Origin: Pseudomonas sp. M47T1
GTDB lineage: Bacteria; Pseudomonadota; Gammaproteobacteria; Pseudomonadales; Pseudomonadaceae
Length of the DNA: 61,701 bases
Reading direction: 5' to 3'
NCBI RefSeq assembly: GCF_000263855.1
Contig: NZ_AJWX01000034.1
Location: 1 to 61,701, forward strand
Positions 32,743 through 39,871 of the stretch are shown here, one piece after another (position 1 is the stretch's first letter; every line of letters begins with the position of its first letter). The notes under the pieces were generated by a model. The model saw only the letters and a list, made by a program, of their open reading frames with translations, did no database searches and was not told where the DNA came from. The position numbers and the translations under genes are program-made.

Positions 32743-33552
32743 TCAGGCGTCTTCCGGTGTCACGCCCATGAAGGCACCGAGGTTGCCCATCTGTGCCCGG
32801 GCCATTTCGGGGCCGGTCTGGATACGGCAACCGTGGCGCTGGGCATGGGCCAGCAGCGGGGTGATGTGGGGCGAGGTCACCACATCGGCCACCAGGGTGT
32901 GGGGGCGCAAGGTGGCCAATGGGGCCAGCGCCAGCGGCACCTGCCCGGTGTCGCCCATGCCCACCGGGGTGGCGTTGACCACCAGGTCGAAGGCGCTCAG
33001 GTCAGTGTAGGTGGTCTGCACGTCCAGCCCGGGAAATGCCTTGGCCAGCACGCCGCGCAGCGCCTCGACCTGAGCCTGGCGCACGTCGGCAATCACCAGT
33101 TGTTGCAGGCCGGCTTCGCCCAGGGCGTAGGCAATGGCCGCGCCCACCCCACCGGCGCCCACCACCAGGGCACGCTTGCCGGCCGGCTGGAAGTCGTGGG
33201 CGGCAGCGGCCTTTAGAAAACCGGTACCGTCCAGGTGGTCGCCCACCAGGCGGCCGTCGGTGTCGCGGCGGATCACGTTGACCATGCCCAGCGCTGCGGA
33301 ACGCTGGGTCAATTCATCGAGTAGCGGTGCCACCGTCTGCTTGTAGGGCACGGTCACCACGCAGCCGCGCAGGTTGTTCCAGCCTCGCAGCGTGGCGATG
33401 AAGGCCGGCAGCGCCTGGGCGCTCATGTCCACGGGCAGCATGGCGATGTCGTGGTCGTGCTCGGCGAACCAGCGGTTGAAGTTTTCCGGGGATTTAACCT
33501 GGGCGATAGGGGTGCCAAGAATGGCCACCAGTTGCGTAGAGCCGCCAATCAT
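32743..33552 (-). CDS. Shikimate dehydrogenase-like oxidoreductase, atypical (Ael1-like)
   Basis: A 269-residue AroE-fold NAD(P) enzyme with the nucleotide loop VVGAGGVGAAIAYALGEAG and the catalytic Lys in VTVPYKQTV. It departs from true AroE at substrate-binding sites: AQVKSPENFN replaces the S-x-S-P-x-x-H-N element, and GDHLDGTGF replaces G-x-N-T-D-x-x-G, keeping the Asp. It therefore probably oxidises a relative of shikimate rather than shikimate itself; it resembles the AroE-like group described in P. putida (Ael1). It is the first gene of the leftward operon with two flavoproteins and NIPSNAP, divergent from IclR regulator 2. Confidence 0.82.
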   Translation of the reverse strand: MIGGSTQLVAILGTPIAQVKSPENFNRWFAEHDHDIAMLPVDMSAQALPAFIATLRGWNNLRGCVVTVPYKQTVAPLLDELTQRSAALGMVNVIRRDTDGRLVGDHLDGTGFLKAAAAHDFQPAGKRALVVGAGGVGAAIAYALGEAGLQQLVIADVRQAQVEALRGVLAKAFPGLDVQTTYTDLSAFDLVVNATPVGMGDTGQVPLALAPLATLRPHTLVADVVTSPHITPLLAHAQRHGCRIQTGPEMARAQMGNLGAFMGVTPEDA

Positions 33553-33656
33553 GTCGATCTCCTGGACCGTTCACTGTTGTTGTGGACCCATGGTGCGGCG
33601 GCCAGCCGTGAGCCACAACGTGGCTGTTGGCGGTTTTGGTTGTTAATCGCGGGCGC

Positions 33657-33673
33657 ACTGCGATAATCGCAGT
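33657..33673. promoter_or_regulatory. Palindrome ACTGCGATAATCGCAGT, candidate operator of IclR regulator 2
   Basis: A perfect inverted repeat (eight-base arms, one central base) located 30 bases before the IclR start and about 105 bases before the divergent operon. It shares CGATAATCGCA with the site at 26100 and with the PcaR/PcaU site type, the family to which the adjacent regulator belongs. Confidence 0.68.
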
Positions 33674-33702
33674 GAACCTGGAATTTGCCTGGCGGTGCCT
33701 TG

Positions 33703-34470
33703 ATGAAACAACCGACCATTCACGACCGCGACCTGATTGCCGGCCTGCAAAAGGGCCTGGCGCTGGTGCAACTGTTCAGCGAAGACAACCCGCGCCTCAC
33801 CGTGCCGCTGGCGGCCAGCCTGTCGGGCCTGACCCAGAGTGCCGCGCGGCGCTTTCTGCTGACCTTGGTGCACGAGCGTTTCGTGGAAACCGATGGCCGC
33901 CAGTACTGGCTGACTGCCAAGGCCCTGCGCATAGGCCAGGCGTACGTGGATTCGGCGCAGTTGCCGCGCATGTTGCGGCCCATTGTCGAGCAGGTGGCGC
34001 GTACCACTCAGGAGCACGTGTCAGTGGGTGTGCGAGATGGCGATGACATCATTCACGTGGTGCGCAGCCGTTACAGCCACGTGTCGTCACTGTCCATCCG
34101 TCCGGGTTCGCGGCTGCCGTTGTACTGCACGGCCAGCGGCCGTGTCTGGCTGGCGGCGCTGGAGGCACAGGAGCTGGCCGAGTATCTGCAAGGCGTGGAA
34201 CTGCGTGCGCTGACGCCGTATACCCGCACCAGCGTGGCGGCATTGGAAGAGGAATTGACGCGGGTGCACGAGCAGGGCTTTTGCTGCGTGGATCAGGAAT
34301 ACGAAGTGGGCATGGCGGTATTGAGCGTGCCCCTGCGTGACCGCAAGGGCGAGCTCAAGGCATCGCTGTCGATCACCACCCAGGTGGCGCGGCTGAGCAC
34401 CCAGGTCATGCAGCAGCGCTACCTGCCGGCGCTCTACGAAGCCCAGGCGCTGCTGCGCCCGGTGCTGTGA
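33703..34470 (+). CDS. IclR-family regulator of the PcaU/PobR/PcaR subgroup (regulator 2)
   Basis: A 255-residue regulator. The opening AGLQKGLALVQLFSEDNPRLTV, the helix-turn-helix AASLSGLTQSAARRFLLTLVHERFV, and the effector part with VRSRYSHVSSLSIRPGSRLPLYCTASGRVWLA are typical of the aromatic-acid branch of IclR (PcaR, PcaU, PobR, CatR), which respond to protocatechuate, beta-ketoadipate or p-hydroxybenzoate. The ATG at 33703 is chosen over an upstream TTG. Divergent from the AroE-like/flavoprotein operon, with a PcaU-type palindrome between, it probably regulates that operon and perhaps quiC and the MFS carrier. Confidence 0.88.
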   Translation: MKQPTIHDRDLIAGLQKGLALVQLFSEDNPRLTVPLAASLSGLTQSAARRFLLTLVHERFVETDGRQYWLTAKALRIGQAYVDSAQLPRMLRPIVEQVARTTQEHVSVGVRDGDDIIHVVRSRYSHVSSLSIRPGSRLPLYCTASGRVWLAALEAQELAEYLQGVELRALTPYTRTSVAALEEELTRVHEQGFCCVDQEYEVGMAVLSVPLRDRKGELKASLSITTQVARLSTQVMQQRYLPALYEAQALLRPVL

Positions 34471-34486
34471 ACCTGCCACAGAACCT

Positions 34487-34567
34487 TGCAGGAGCGGACC
34501 CTGTCCGCGAAGGCCGCGCATTCACATAACGCGGCGCCTGGTTCGCGAGCATGGCCCGCTCCTACAG
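34487..34567. repeat. REP pair, family B (diverged copy)
   Basis: GCAGGAGCGGACCCTGTCCGCG and CGCGAGCATGGCCCGCTCCTAC are imperfect inverted copies of the family B arms seen at 24498. It lies between the convergent IclR and dehydrogenase genes. Confidence 0.7.
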
Positions 34568-34588
34568 GTATCGTGTGATCCTGGTGCG

Positions 34589-35443
34589 TTACATGCTGTT
34601 GAAATGCGCCGTCATGCGATCGGCATCCGGCACGATGTCGCTGAACAGTTCGAACGCCTTCACTGCCTGGAACACGGCCATGGTGCCGCCATCCAGGGTG
34701 CGGGCACCCAGGGCGCGAGCGGTGCGCAGCAGTTCGGTTTCCAGCGGGAAGTAGACGATTTCCGCGACCCACAGGTCTTTGCGCAGCAGTTCTGCCGGCA
34801 CAGGCATGCCCGGCAGCTTGGCCATGCCCATCGGCGTGGTGTTGACCATGCCGTCGGCTTCGTTCATGGCCGCGGCCAGGTTACTGCCGGCGCGGGCGCG
34901 GTTGCCGGGGAAGTGCTGGTTGAGGTTGTCGGCCAGTTCCTGGGCGCGGGTAGCGTCCACGTCGAAGAGGGTCAACTGCTGCACACCTTCAATCAGCAGC
35001 GCATGGGCCACGGCCGCACCGGCACCGCCGGCACCCATTTGCACCACGCGCTGGCGTGCGGCGCCGTCCATGCCACGGCGGAAGCCTTCGGCAAAGCCCA
35101 GGCAGTCGGTGTTGTGGCCGACACGCTTGCCGTCCTTGAGCACCACGGTGTTCACCGCGCCAATGCCACGCGCCTCGGGCGACAGGTCATCGAGCAGCGG
35201 GATGATCGCCTGCTTGCACGGGAACGTGATGTTCAGGCCGGTGTAGGCCATGCGCTGCGCGGCGGTCAGCAGTTCTTCCAGGTGGCTGGTGTCGAGCTTG
35301 AGCTGGTCCAGGTCGATCAACCGGTACAGGTAGTTGATGTCCTGGGCGGCGCCTTCGCGCTCGTGCAGGGCAGGGGTGCGGGAAGCCTGGATGCCAGCGC
35401 CGATCAGGCCGGCCAAGACGCTGGTTTTCTTGTTCTGGGACAT
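34589..35443 (-). CDS. Quinate/shikimate dehydrogenase, RifI/QsuD type
   Basis: A 284-residue AroE-fold dehydrogenase. GLIGAGIQASRTPALHEREG, LNITFPCKQ with the catalytic Lys, and GHNTDCLGFAEGF with the catalytic Asp are intact, and the nucleotide loop is MGAGGAGAAVAHALL. The S-R-T-P element and AGLIGAGI opening place it with RifI2/QsuD enzymes, which are NAD-dependent and oxidise quinate and/or shikimate for catabolism, rather than with biosynthetic NADP-dependent AroE. It lies five bases after aroQ on the same strand, forming an operon that makes 3-dehydroquinate and 3-dehydroshikimate for QuiC. Confidence 0.9.
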   Translation of the reverse strand: MSQNKKTSVLAGLIGAGIQASRTPALHEREGAAQDINYLYRLIDLDQLKLDTSHLEELLTAAQRMAYTGLNITFPCKQAIIPLLDDLSPEARGIGAVNTVVLKDGKRVGHNTDCLGFAEGFRRGMDGAARQRVVQMGAGGAGAAVAHALLIEGVQQLTLFDVDATRAQELADNLNQHFPGNRARAGSNLAAAMNEADGMVNTTPMGMAKLPGMPVPAELLRKDLWVAEIVYFPLETELLRTARALGARTLDGGTMAVFQAVKAFELFSDIVPDADRMTAHFNSM

Positions 35444-35448
35444 GCGAG

Positions 35449-35895
35449 TTAACCCTTTTTATTCAACAGGTGGCCGACGTGTTCAAGCGCCAACCGATAA
35501 CCATGGGTGCCAAAGCCACACAGTACCGCCACGGCCATGCCGGAGATGTAGCTGTGATGACGGAACGATTCGCGCGCGTGCACATTGCTGATGTGCACCT
35601 CGATCACCGGTACATCGCTGGCGGTCAGGGCATCGCGAATGGCAATGGAAGTGTGGGTCCAGGCACCCGGGTTGATGACGATCGCTGCGCAGCGACCGCG
35701 GGCCTGGTGTATCCAGTCAATGGCTTCGCCTTCATGGTTGCTCTGGCGAAACTCGACCACAAGGTCATGTTCAACGGCAGTGCGGGCACACAGGGCGCAG
35801 ACGTCGGCGAGGGTTTCGTGGCCATAGGTGGCAGGTTCACGAGTGCCCAGCATATTGAGGTTCGGGCCGTTAAGCACCAGTACGGTACGGCTCAT
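35449..35895 (-). CDS. aroQ: Type II 3-dehydroquinate dehydratase
   Basis: A 148-residue type II dehydroquinase that interconverts 3-dehydroquinate and 3-dehydroshikimate. VLVLNGPNLNMLGTREPATYG contains the catalytic loop (Arg and Tyr), FRQSNHEGEAIDWIH the substrate contacts, and VHISNVHARESFRHHS the catalytic His. AAGGGAG lies upstream of the ATG at 35895. It is first in an operon with the RifI/QsuD-type dehydrogenase. A second aroQ for biosynthesis is expected elsewhere in the genome. Confidence 0.95.
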   Translation of the reverse strand: MSRTVLVLNGPNLNMLGTREPATYGHETLADVCALCARTAVEHDLVVEFRQSNHEGEAIDWIHQARGRCAAIVINPGAWTHTSIAIRDALTASDVPVIEVHISNVHARESFRHHSYISGMAVAVLCGFGTHGYRLALEHVGHLLNKKG

Positions 35896-35955
35896 GGAGA
35901 CTCTCCCTTGTTATTTTTGGTGTGAGGCTATGGAGCGAGGGTGCCTATAAATTGT

Positions 35956-35967
35956 ACTAACCGGTTA
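35956..35967. promoter_or_regulatory. Palindrome TAACCGGTTA before aroQ, candidate TetR operator
   Basis: ACTAACCGGTTA at 35956-35967 contains a perfect ten-base palindrome about 63 bases before the aroQ start. ACTAACYGGTT recurs in the MFS/quiC promoter region at 26120. Sharing by two catabolic promoters with a TetR gene in the cluster suggests a common operator. Confidence 0.55.
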
Positions 35968-36040
35968 ATTTGGTCAAATTAATTTGCGTGAATGGTCGGT
36001 CATCGCGCGCAATCGACGTCGTCAACATACTGTTACATTT

Positions 36041-36059
36041 GATAATGTTTCTCGATAAG
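36041..36059. promoter_or_regulatory. Candidate Fur box before the ECF sigma gene
   Basis: GATAATGTTTCTCGATAAG resembles the Fur consensus GATAATGATAATCATTATC, with the first seven bases identical. It lies directly upstream of hasI, the expected site for iron repression of an iron-starvation sigma factor. Confidence 0.6.
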
Positions 36060-36102
36060 CCCTAAGATGCCGCCCTCACGCTTCACACTCCAGGGAATCG
36101 GT

Positions 36103-36597
36103 GTGTCTGAAAAGGAACTCACGGGCCTGTTTCTTGGCCACGCCCGCGCCTTGCGCGGTTACCTGGCAAAGCGCCTGGCAGACCCCCAATTGGCGGCAGA
36201 CCTGGTGCAGGAAAGTTTTCTGCGCCTGGCCGAACAGCAGCGCCAGGGCAAGGTTGAGCATTGCGCGGGTTACCTTTACCAAATTGCTCGCAACCTGCTG
36301 GTGGACCACCTGCGTCAGCAAGCGCGGCGCAACACCCATTCGGTGCCCCCCGAAGCGCTGACCGGCTTGGAAGACCCCAGCGCCTGTGTGGAATTGCTGG
36401 CCATGGCCGAGCAGCAGCGCCAGAGCCTGCGCCACGCCATGGCAAGCCTGCCACCGCGGACCCGCGAGGTGCTGCGACTCAACCGCCTGGAGGGCCTGAC
36501 CCACGCAGAGGTCGCGTGCAAATTGGAAATTTCCGACAGCAGCGTACAGAAGCATCTGGCAAAGGGGCTGGCAATAATCATGCAGCGTTTGCAGTAA
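36103..36597 (+). CDS. hasI: ECF sigma factor of the iron-starvation (FecI) type
   Basis: A 164-residue ECF sigma factor. Region 2 (AADLVQESFLRLAEQQ and the YLYQIARNLLVDHLRQQARR DNA-melting helix) and region 4 (LPPRTREVLRLNRLEGLTHAEVACKLEISDSSVQKHLAKGLA) are clear. It directs RNA polymerase to the hemophore receptor gene when heme-loaded hemophore binds HasR. GTG at 36103 is preferred because CAGGGA precedes it and because ATG at 36067 is seven bases from the Fur box, leaving no room for a leader; the longer start cannot be excluded. It is followed by a shortened anti-sigma gene and then hasR. Confidence 0.88.
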   Translation: MSEKELTGLFLGHARALRGYLAKRLADPQLAADLVQESFLRLAEQQRQGKVEHCAGYLYQIARNLLVDHLRQQARRNTHSVPPEALTGLEDPSACVELLAMAEQQRQSLRHAMASLPPRTREVLRLNRLEGLTHAEVACKLEISDSSVQKHLAKGLAIIMQRLQ

Positions 36598-36674
36598 AAC
36601 TGTGGGAAATGGACTACGACAAAGCGGGGGGATGGGTGGCATAGTAGGGGCATAACGCACTGTCGAGCCTTGTC

Positions 36675-36863
36675 GTGAACCCACCGCCGCTGCCCCCACA
36701 TTTGATTGAAACCGCCGCCCAGTGGCTTGTTCGCCAGGAGGCAGGCGAACTTAGCCTGATCGAAAAGGCCGAATTGGCCCACTGGTTGGCCCAAGACCCG
36801 CGCCACAGCGAAGCGCTGGCCTTCGCTCGCCACACCTGGGCTGCGCTCGCCAGCCTGGCCTGA
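36675..36863 (+). CDS. hasS: FecR-type anti-sigma regulator reduced to its N-terminal cytoplasmic domain
   Basis: A 62-residue protein from a GTG at 36675. PHLIETAAQWLVRQEAGELSLIEKAELAHWLAQDPRHSEALAFARHTWAAL is the conserved cytoplasmic sigma-binding domain of FecR proteins (DUF4880). It then stops at TGA. FecR proteins normally run to about 320 residues with a membrane helix and a periplasmic domain that senses the receptor; both are missing. The bases after the stop still translate in frame as RRLTPTVVAAAARLSW, reminiscent of the start of a membrane helix, before running into a palindromic repeat (36901). So it is either a true minimal anti-sigma or a gene broken by that repeat. Confidence 0.75.
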   Translation: MNPPPLPPHLIETAAQWLVRQEAGELSLIEKAELAHWLAQDPRHSEALAFARHTWAALASLA

Positions 36864-36900
36864 CGCCCCTCCATCGCCCGCCGTCTTACGCCGACCGTTG

Positions 36901-36960
36901 TAGCCGCTGCCGCCCGGCTGAGCTGGCCCTCACGTTCACTGAAGATCTTCAGCGGCTACA
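36901..36960. repeat. Palindromic repeat, family A, at the end of the shortened anti-sigma gene
   Basis: GTAGCCGCTG at 36901 and CAGCGGCTAC at 36951 are perfect inverted arms; the interior (GCCGCCCGGCTGAGCTGGCCCT ... GAAGAT) matches the family A copy at 60036. It starts 37 bases after the hasS stop codon, exactly where the remainder of a FecR gene would be. Confidence 0.75.
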
Positions 36961-37012
36961 GCCAGCTTCAAAAATAATTTACTGAGTTTGCCCCCGTTCA
37001 GCGTCTTGCTAC

Positions 37013-37027
37013 TGAGATCAGTTCTCA
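37013..37027. promoter_or_regulatory. Imperfect palindrome before hasR, possible Fur site
   Basis: TGAGATCAGTTCTCA: five-base arms plus flanking similarity to a 7-1-7 Fur box (ten of 14 positions by my count on the reverse strand). It lies 32 bases before the hasR start. Direct Fur control of hasR as well as hasI is common. Confidence 0.4.
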
Positions 37028-37058
37028 TCACAAGAAACTGCCAACAAAGGGAAACGCA

Positions 37059-39782
37059 ATGAATGTCACCCAACGCAAGGCAACCCCGGTCACCCGGCGG
37101 CTGGCGCTTGCCATTCACATGGGGCTGTTCGCGCTGCTGGCCGGGGAAGGGCTGGCGTTTGCGGATGAGCGTCGCAATGCTGCTGGCCAGTCACGCACGA
37201 CAACCTTCGATATCCCCGCGCAACCCCTGCAACAGGCCATCGAGCAGTTCACCCGGCGCACCGGCCTTGCGCTGCTGTACGACAACCGGCTGCTGTCTGG
37301 CCTGCGCAGCTCCGTGCTCAAGGGCAACTACAGCCCCGAAGCCGCCTTGGATGTGCTGTTCGGCGACCACCCGCTGATCCATCGGCGCAACGAGGAAGGC
37401 CTTATTGTCCTGATGCCACGCCCCGGTGCCGACGACGCTGGCGCCCTTGAACTGGACATGATCGACATCAACGCCGAGGTCGACACCGCCAAGGCGGGCG
37501 ACTGGGTGTACCAGCAGCCGCGCGGGGTATCGCACATCACCCGCAAAATGATCGACGACCGCCCCCCGCGCCACGCCGCCGACATGCTTGAGGAAACCAC
37601 CGGCGTCTACACCGCCGTCAACCAGCGCGACCCTGGCCTGTCGGTGAACATCCGCGGCATCCAGGACTACGGCCGGGTGAATATGAACATCGATGGCATG
37701 CGCCAGAACTTCAACGTCAGCGGCCACCAGCAGCGCAACGGCGTCATTCTGGTAGACCCGGAAATGATCGCCGGCATCGACATCGAAAAAGGCACCCAGG
37801 CCGGGCAGGGCGGCGCAGGCGTGTTGGGCGGCATCGCCACCTTTCGAACCTTCGATGCGCGGGATTTTCTCCAGGACGGCAAGGACGTGGGCGGCCGGGT
37901 GCGGGTAGGGCACGGTATCGGCAAGTTGAGCAATGGCACGCACTTCAATGGCAGTGGGTTGCTGGCCATTGGGGATGAGCGCGGGGATATCTTGTTGGGG
38001 GTGAGTGAGCGGCGGTTTGGGGATTACAAAGCGGGGAATAATAATGATAAGAGATTGGGGGCAAAGCTGTTTAACCGGCACTTCCCAGAGCCGCGATATA
38101 AAAAGGCCGTACAGGACTGGTTGGCGGCGGACACTGAATTTATGGATGGAACCACTCGCTCGCACTTAATAAAGTTTGGACTCAACCTGCCCAATCACCA
38201 GCGCGTGCAAGCGAGTTACTTGCAAACCGGTGCGGACGGCTCCACCGCCGGGGCAGAGGTTCAAGGTGGGTTTAAAGGGTATGTGCTTAGAGCCCGAGAC
38301 CGAATGCATGCCCAGAATTACGCACTCGACTACAGTTACCAACCAGACGATCCGTGGGTCGACTTCAAGGCGAAATCGTACGTTGTCAATAATACGCTCG
38401 ATCGTTGGAGTGCGGGGCGCGCGGCTTCAAAGTATTCTGGTAACTATGTCGCGCCATTTGATAGTCAATACAATACTGTAACCTGGGGCCTTCAGGCGGA
38501 AAATACCGCACGTATTGATCACGGTGCCTGGGGGCGTTCCACGTGGTCTGCGGGTGGTGAGTTTTTTAAAGACTCCTTCGAACCGAAAACGGATTGGAAG
38601 CCCTCGGAAAATCAATCCAGCACCCCCGTTATCATAGGCGCCACTCCGCAAGGGAGTCGTTATATGGCCAGCATCTTCAATAAACTGACGTATGAGTACG
38701 GTGATTGGCTGACCATGGACGGCGGGCTGCGCTACGACTATTACAGAACGTATGGGGAACTGCATGCAACACTCAACCAATTCCCCCCAAACGGTATCCA
38801 TAAGTTTATAAAGAGGGAGGTCGAACATCGTTACAAGGTTAACCTCCAGGAAGGCCACTGGTCACCCAATTTCGGCGTGGGAATTAAACCTGGGGTCGAT
38901 TGGGCCCAAGTTTACGGGCGCTGGGGGAAGGGCTGGCGGCCACCTAGCGTCACAGAGGCATTCATGACTGGCAGCCCTCACGTTGGCAGCGGCAGTGCTT
39001 TATTGTTTCCAAATCCAGCGCTGAAGCCCGAGTCGTCAAAGAATTGGGAGCTGGGTCTGAATATATTTAAAGAGGGGGTGCTGTTTGCCAATGATCGATT
39101 TGCTGCGAAGGTCAGTTATTTTGACAGTAGTATCGATGACATGATGTTCATGATGATTGGCGTGGCACCTCCACGGACGGATGTTCATGCTAGTGCTACT
39201 AATCTGGCTAACGTTAATAATCTGAAACAACTGCGGCTGCGCGGTGTTGAATACCAGCTTGAATACGATATTGAACGAGTTTATGCTGGTTTCACTTACA
39301 CGAAGATGATCGGTAAAAACGATTTTTGCGGCTACGATCATTATTTAGGTGGCGCTACCAAGCGGCGTTCAAAAGGCAAGGGCCTTTATGAATGGGCAGA
39401 CGATAGCCGGGCAAATGGCATGGTGTCATGTGGTGGGATTATCGGCAGCATGTCCTACCGCCCCGCAGACAGAGGGTCAGTCACTATTGGCTCCAGATGG
39501 CTGGATCGCAGTTTGGATCTTGGAGTTAGAGTCAGGTACAGCGCCGGTTTAGGGAACGACCTGGACGAAAATGTAAGGCGTGAGCGATTTGATTTCTCTG
39601 CGTGGCCATCGTATACGGCCTATGACGTTTACGGTAGTTATAAAGTGAACAAGCAGGTTGAGTTAATGCTTGCGTTGGAAAATGCGACGAATGAGGCGTA
39701 CATAGTTCCAAAGGGGGATTTTGAGAATCTCGCTGTGGCGCGGGGGCGCACGTTGACCGGGACCATTCAATACACGTTCTAA
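37059..39782 (+). CDS. hasR: TonB-dependent hemophore/heme receptor with signalling domain
   Basis: A 907-residue outer-membrane receptor. A signal peptide (LALAIHMGLFALLAGEGLAFA) is followed by an STN signalling domain (residues about 45-125: FDIPAQPLQQAIEQFTRRTGLALLYD), a plug (about 165-275: ETTGVYTAVNQRDPGLSVNIRGIQDYG and IEKGTQAGQGGAGVLGG), and a barrel ending in Phe (GTIQYTF). Heme-receptor FRAP and NPNL boxes are present in variant form (WRPPS and NPAL), with His641 between them. It takes heme from HasA and signals through HasS/HasI. Codon use changes abruptly near base 37970: the STN and plug are GC-rich like the chromosome, while the barrel is A+T-richer, suggesting recombination within the gene. 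Confidence 0.93.
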   Translation: MNVTQRKATPVTRRLALAIHMGLFALLAGEGLAFADERRNAAGQSRTTTFDIPAQPLQQAIEQFTRRTGLALLYDNRLLSGLRSSVLKGNYSPEAALDVLFGDHPLIHRRNEEGLIVLMPRPGADDAGALELDMIDINAEVDTAKAGDWVYQQPRGVSHITRKMIDDRPPRHAADMLEETTGVYTAVNQRDPGLSVNIRGIQDYGRVNMNIDGMRQNFNVSGHQQRNGVILVDPEMIAGIDIEKGTQAGQGGAGVLGGIATFRTFDARDFLQDGKDVGGRVRVGHGIGKLSNGTHFNGSGLLAIGDERGDILLGVSERRFGDYKAGNNNDKRLGAKLFNRHFPEPRYKKAVQDWLAADTEFMDGTTRSHLIKFGLNLPNHQRVQASYLQTGADGSTAGAEVQGGFKGYVLRARDRMHAQNYALDYSYQPDDPWVDFKAKSYVVNNTLDRWSAGRAASKYSGNYVAPFDSQYNTVTWGLQAENTARIDHGAWGRSTWSAGGEFFKDSFEPKTDWKPSENQSSTPVIIGATPQGSRYMASIFNKLTYEYGDWLTMDGGLRYDYYRTYGELHATLNQFPPNGIHKFIKREVEHRYKVNLQEGHWSPNFGVGIKPGVDWAQVYGRWGKGWRPPSVTEAFMTGSPHVGSGSALLFPNPALKPESSKNWELGLNIFKEGVLFANDRFAAKVSYFDSSIDDMMFMMIGVAPPRTDVHASATNLANVNNLKQLRLRGVEYQLEYDIERVYAGFTYTKMIGKNDFCGYDHYLGGATKRRSKGKGLYEWADDSRANGMVSCGGIIGSMSYRPADRGSVTIGSRWLDRSLDLGVRVRYSAGLGNDLDENVRRERFDFSAWPSYTAYDVYGSYKVNKQVELMLALENATNEAYIVPKGDFENLAVARGRTLTGTIQYTF

Positions 39783-39871
39783 GTTTGAAGCTGATTCGGT
39801 ATCAGGTCTTTGCCCAATGAAGGGCGAACAGGTGACGGCCTATTCCGTCAAAATGATGTAAGGGTATTATC

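Noticed and set aside
36067..36102. ATG at 36067 as start of hasI
   Set aside because: It lies seven bases after the Fur box with no ribosome site; the GTG at 36103 is better placed. It cannot be wholly excluded.
36968..37005. Classical FecI-type promoter (A-rich -35 and CGTC -10) before hasR
   Set aside because: AAAAAT and CGTC are present but 26 bases apart, too far for known iron-starvation sigma promoters.
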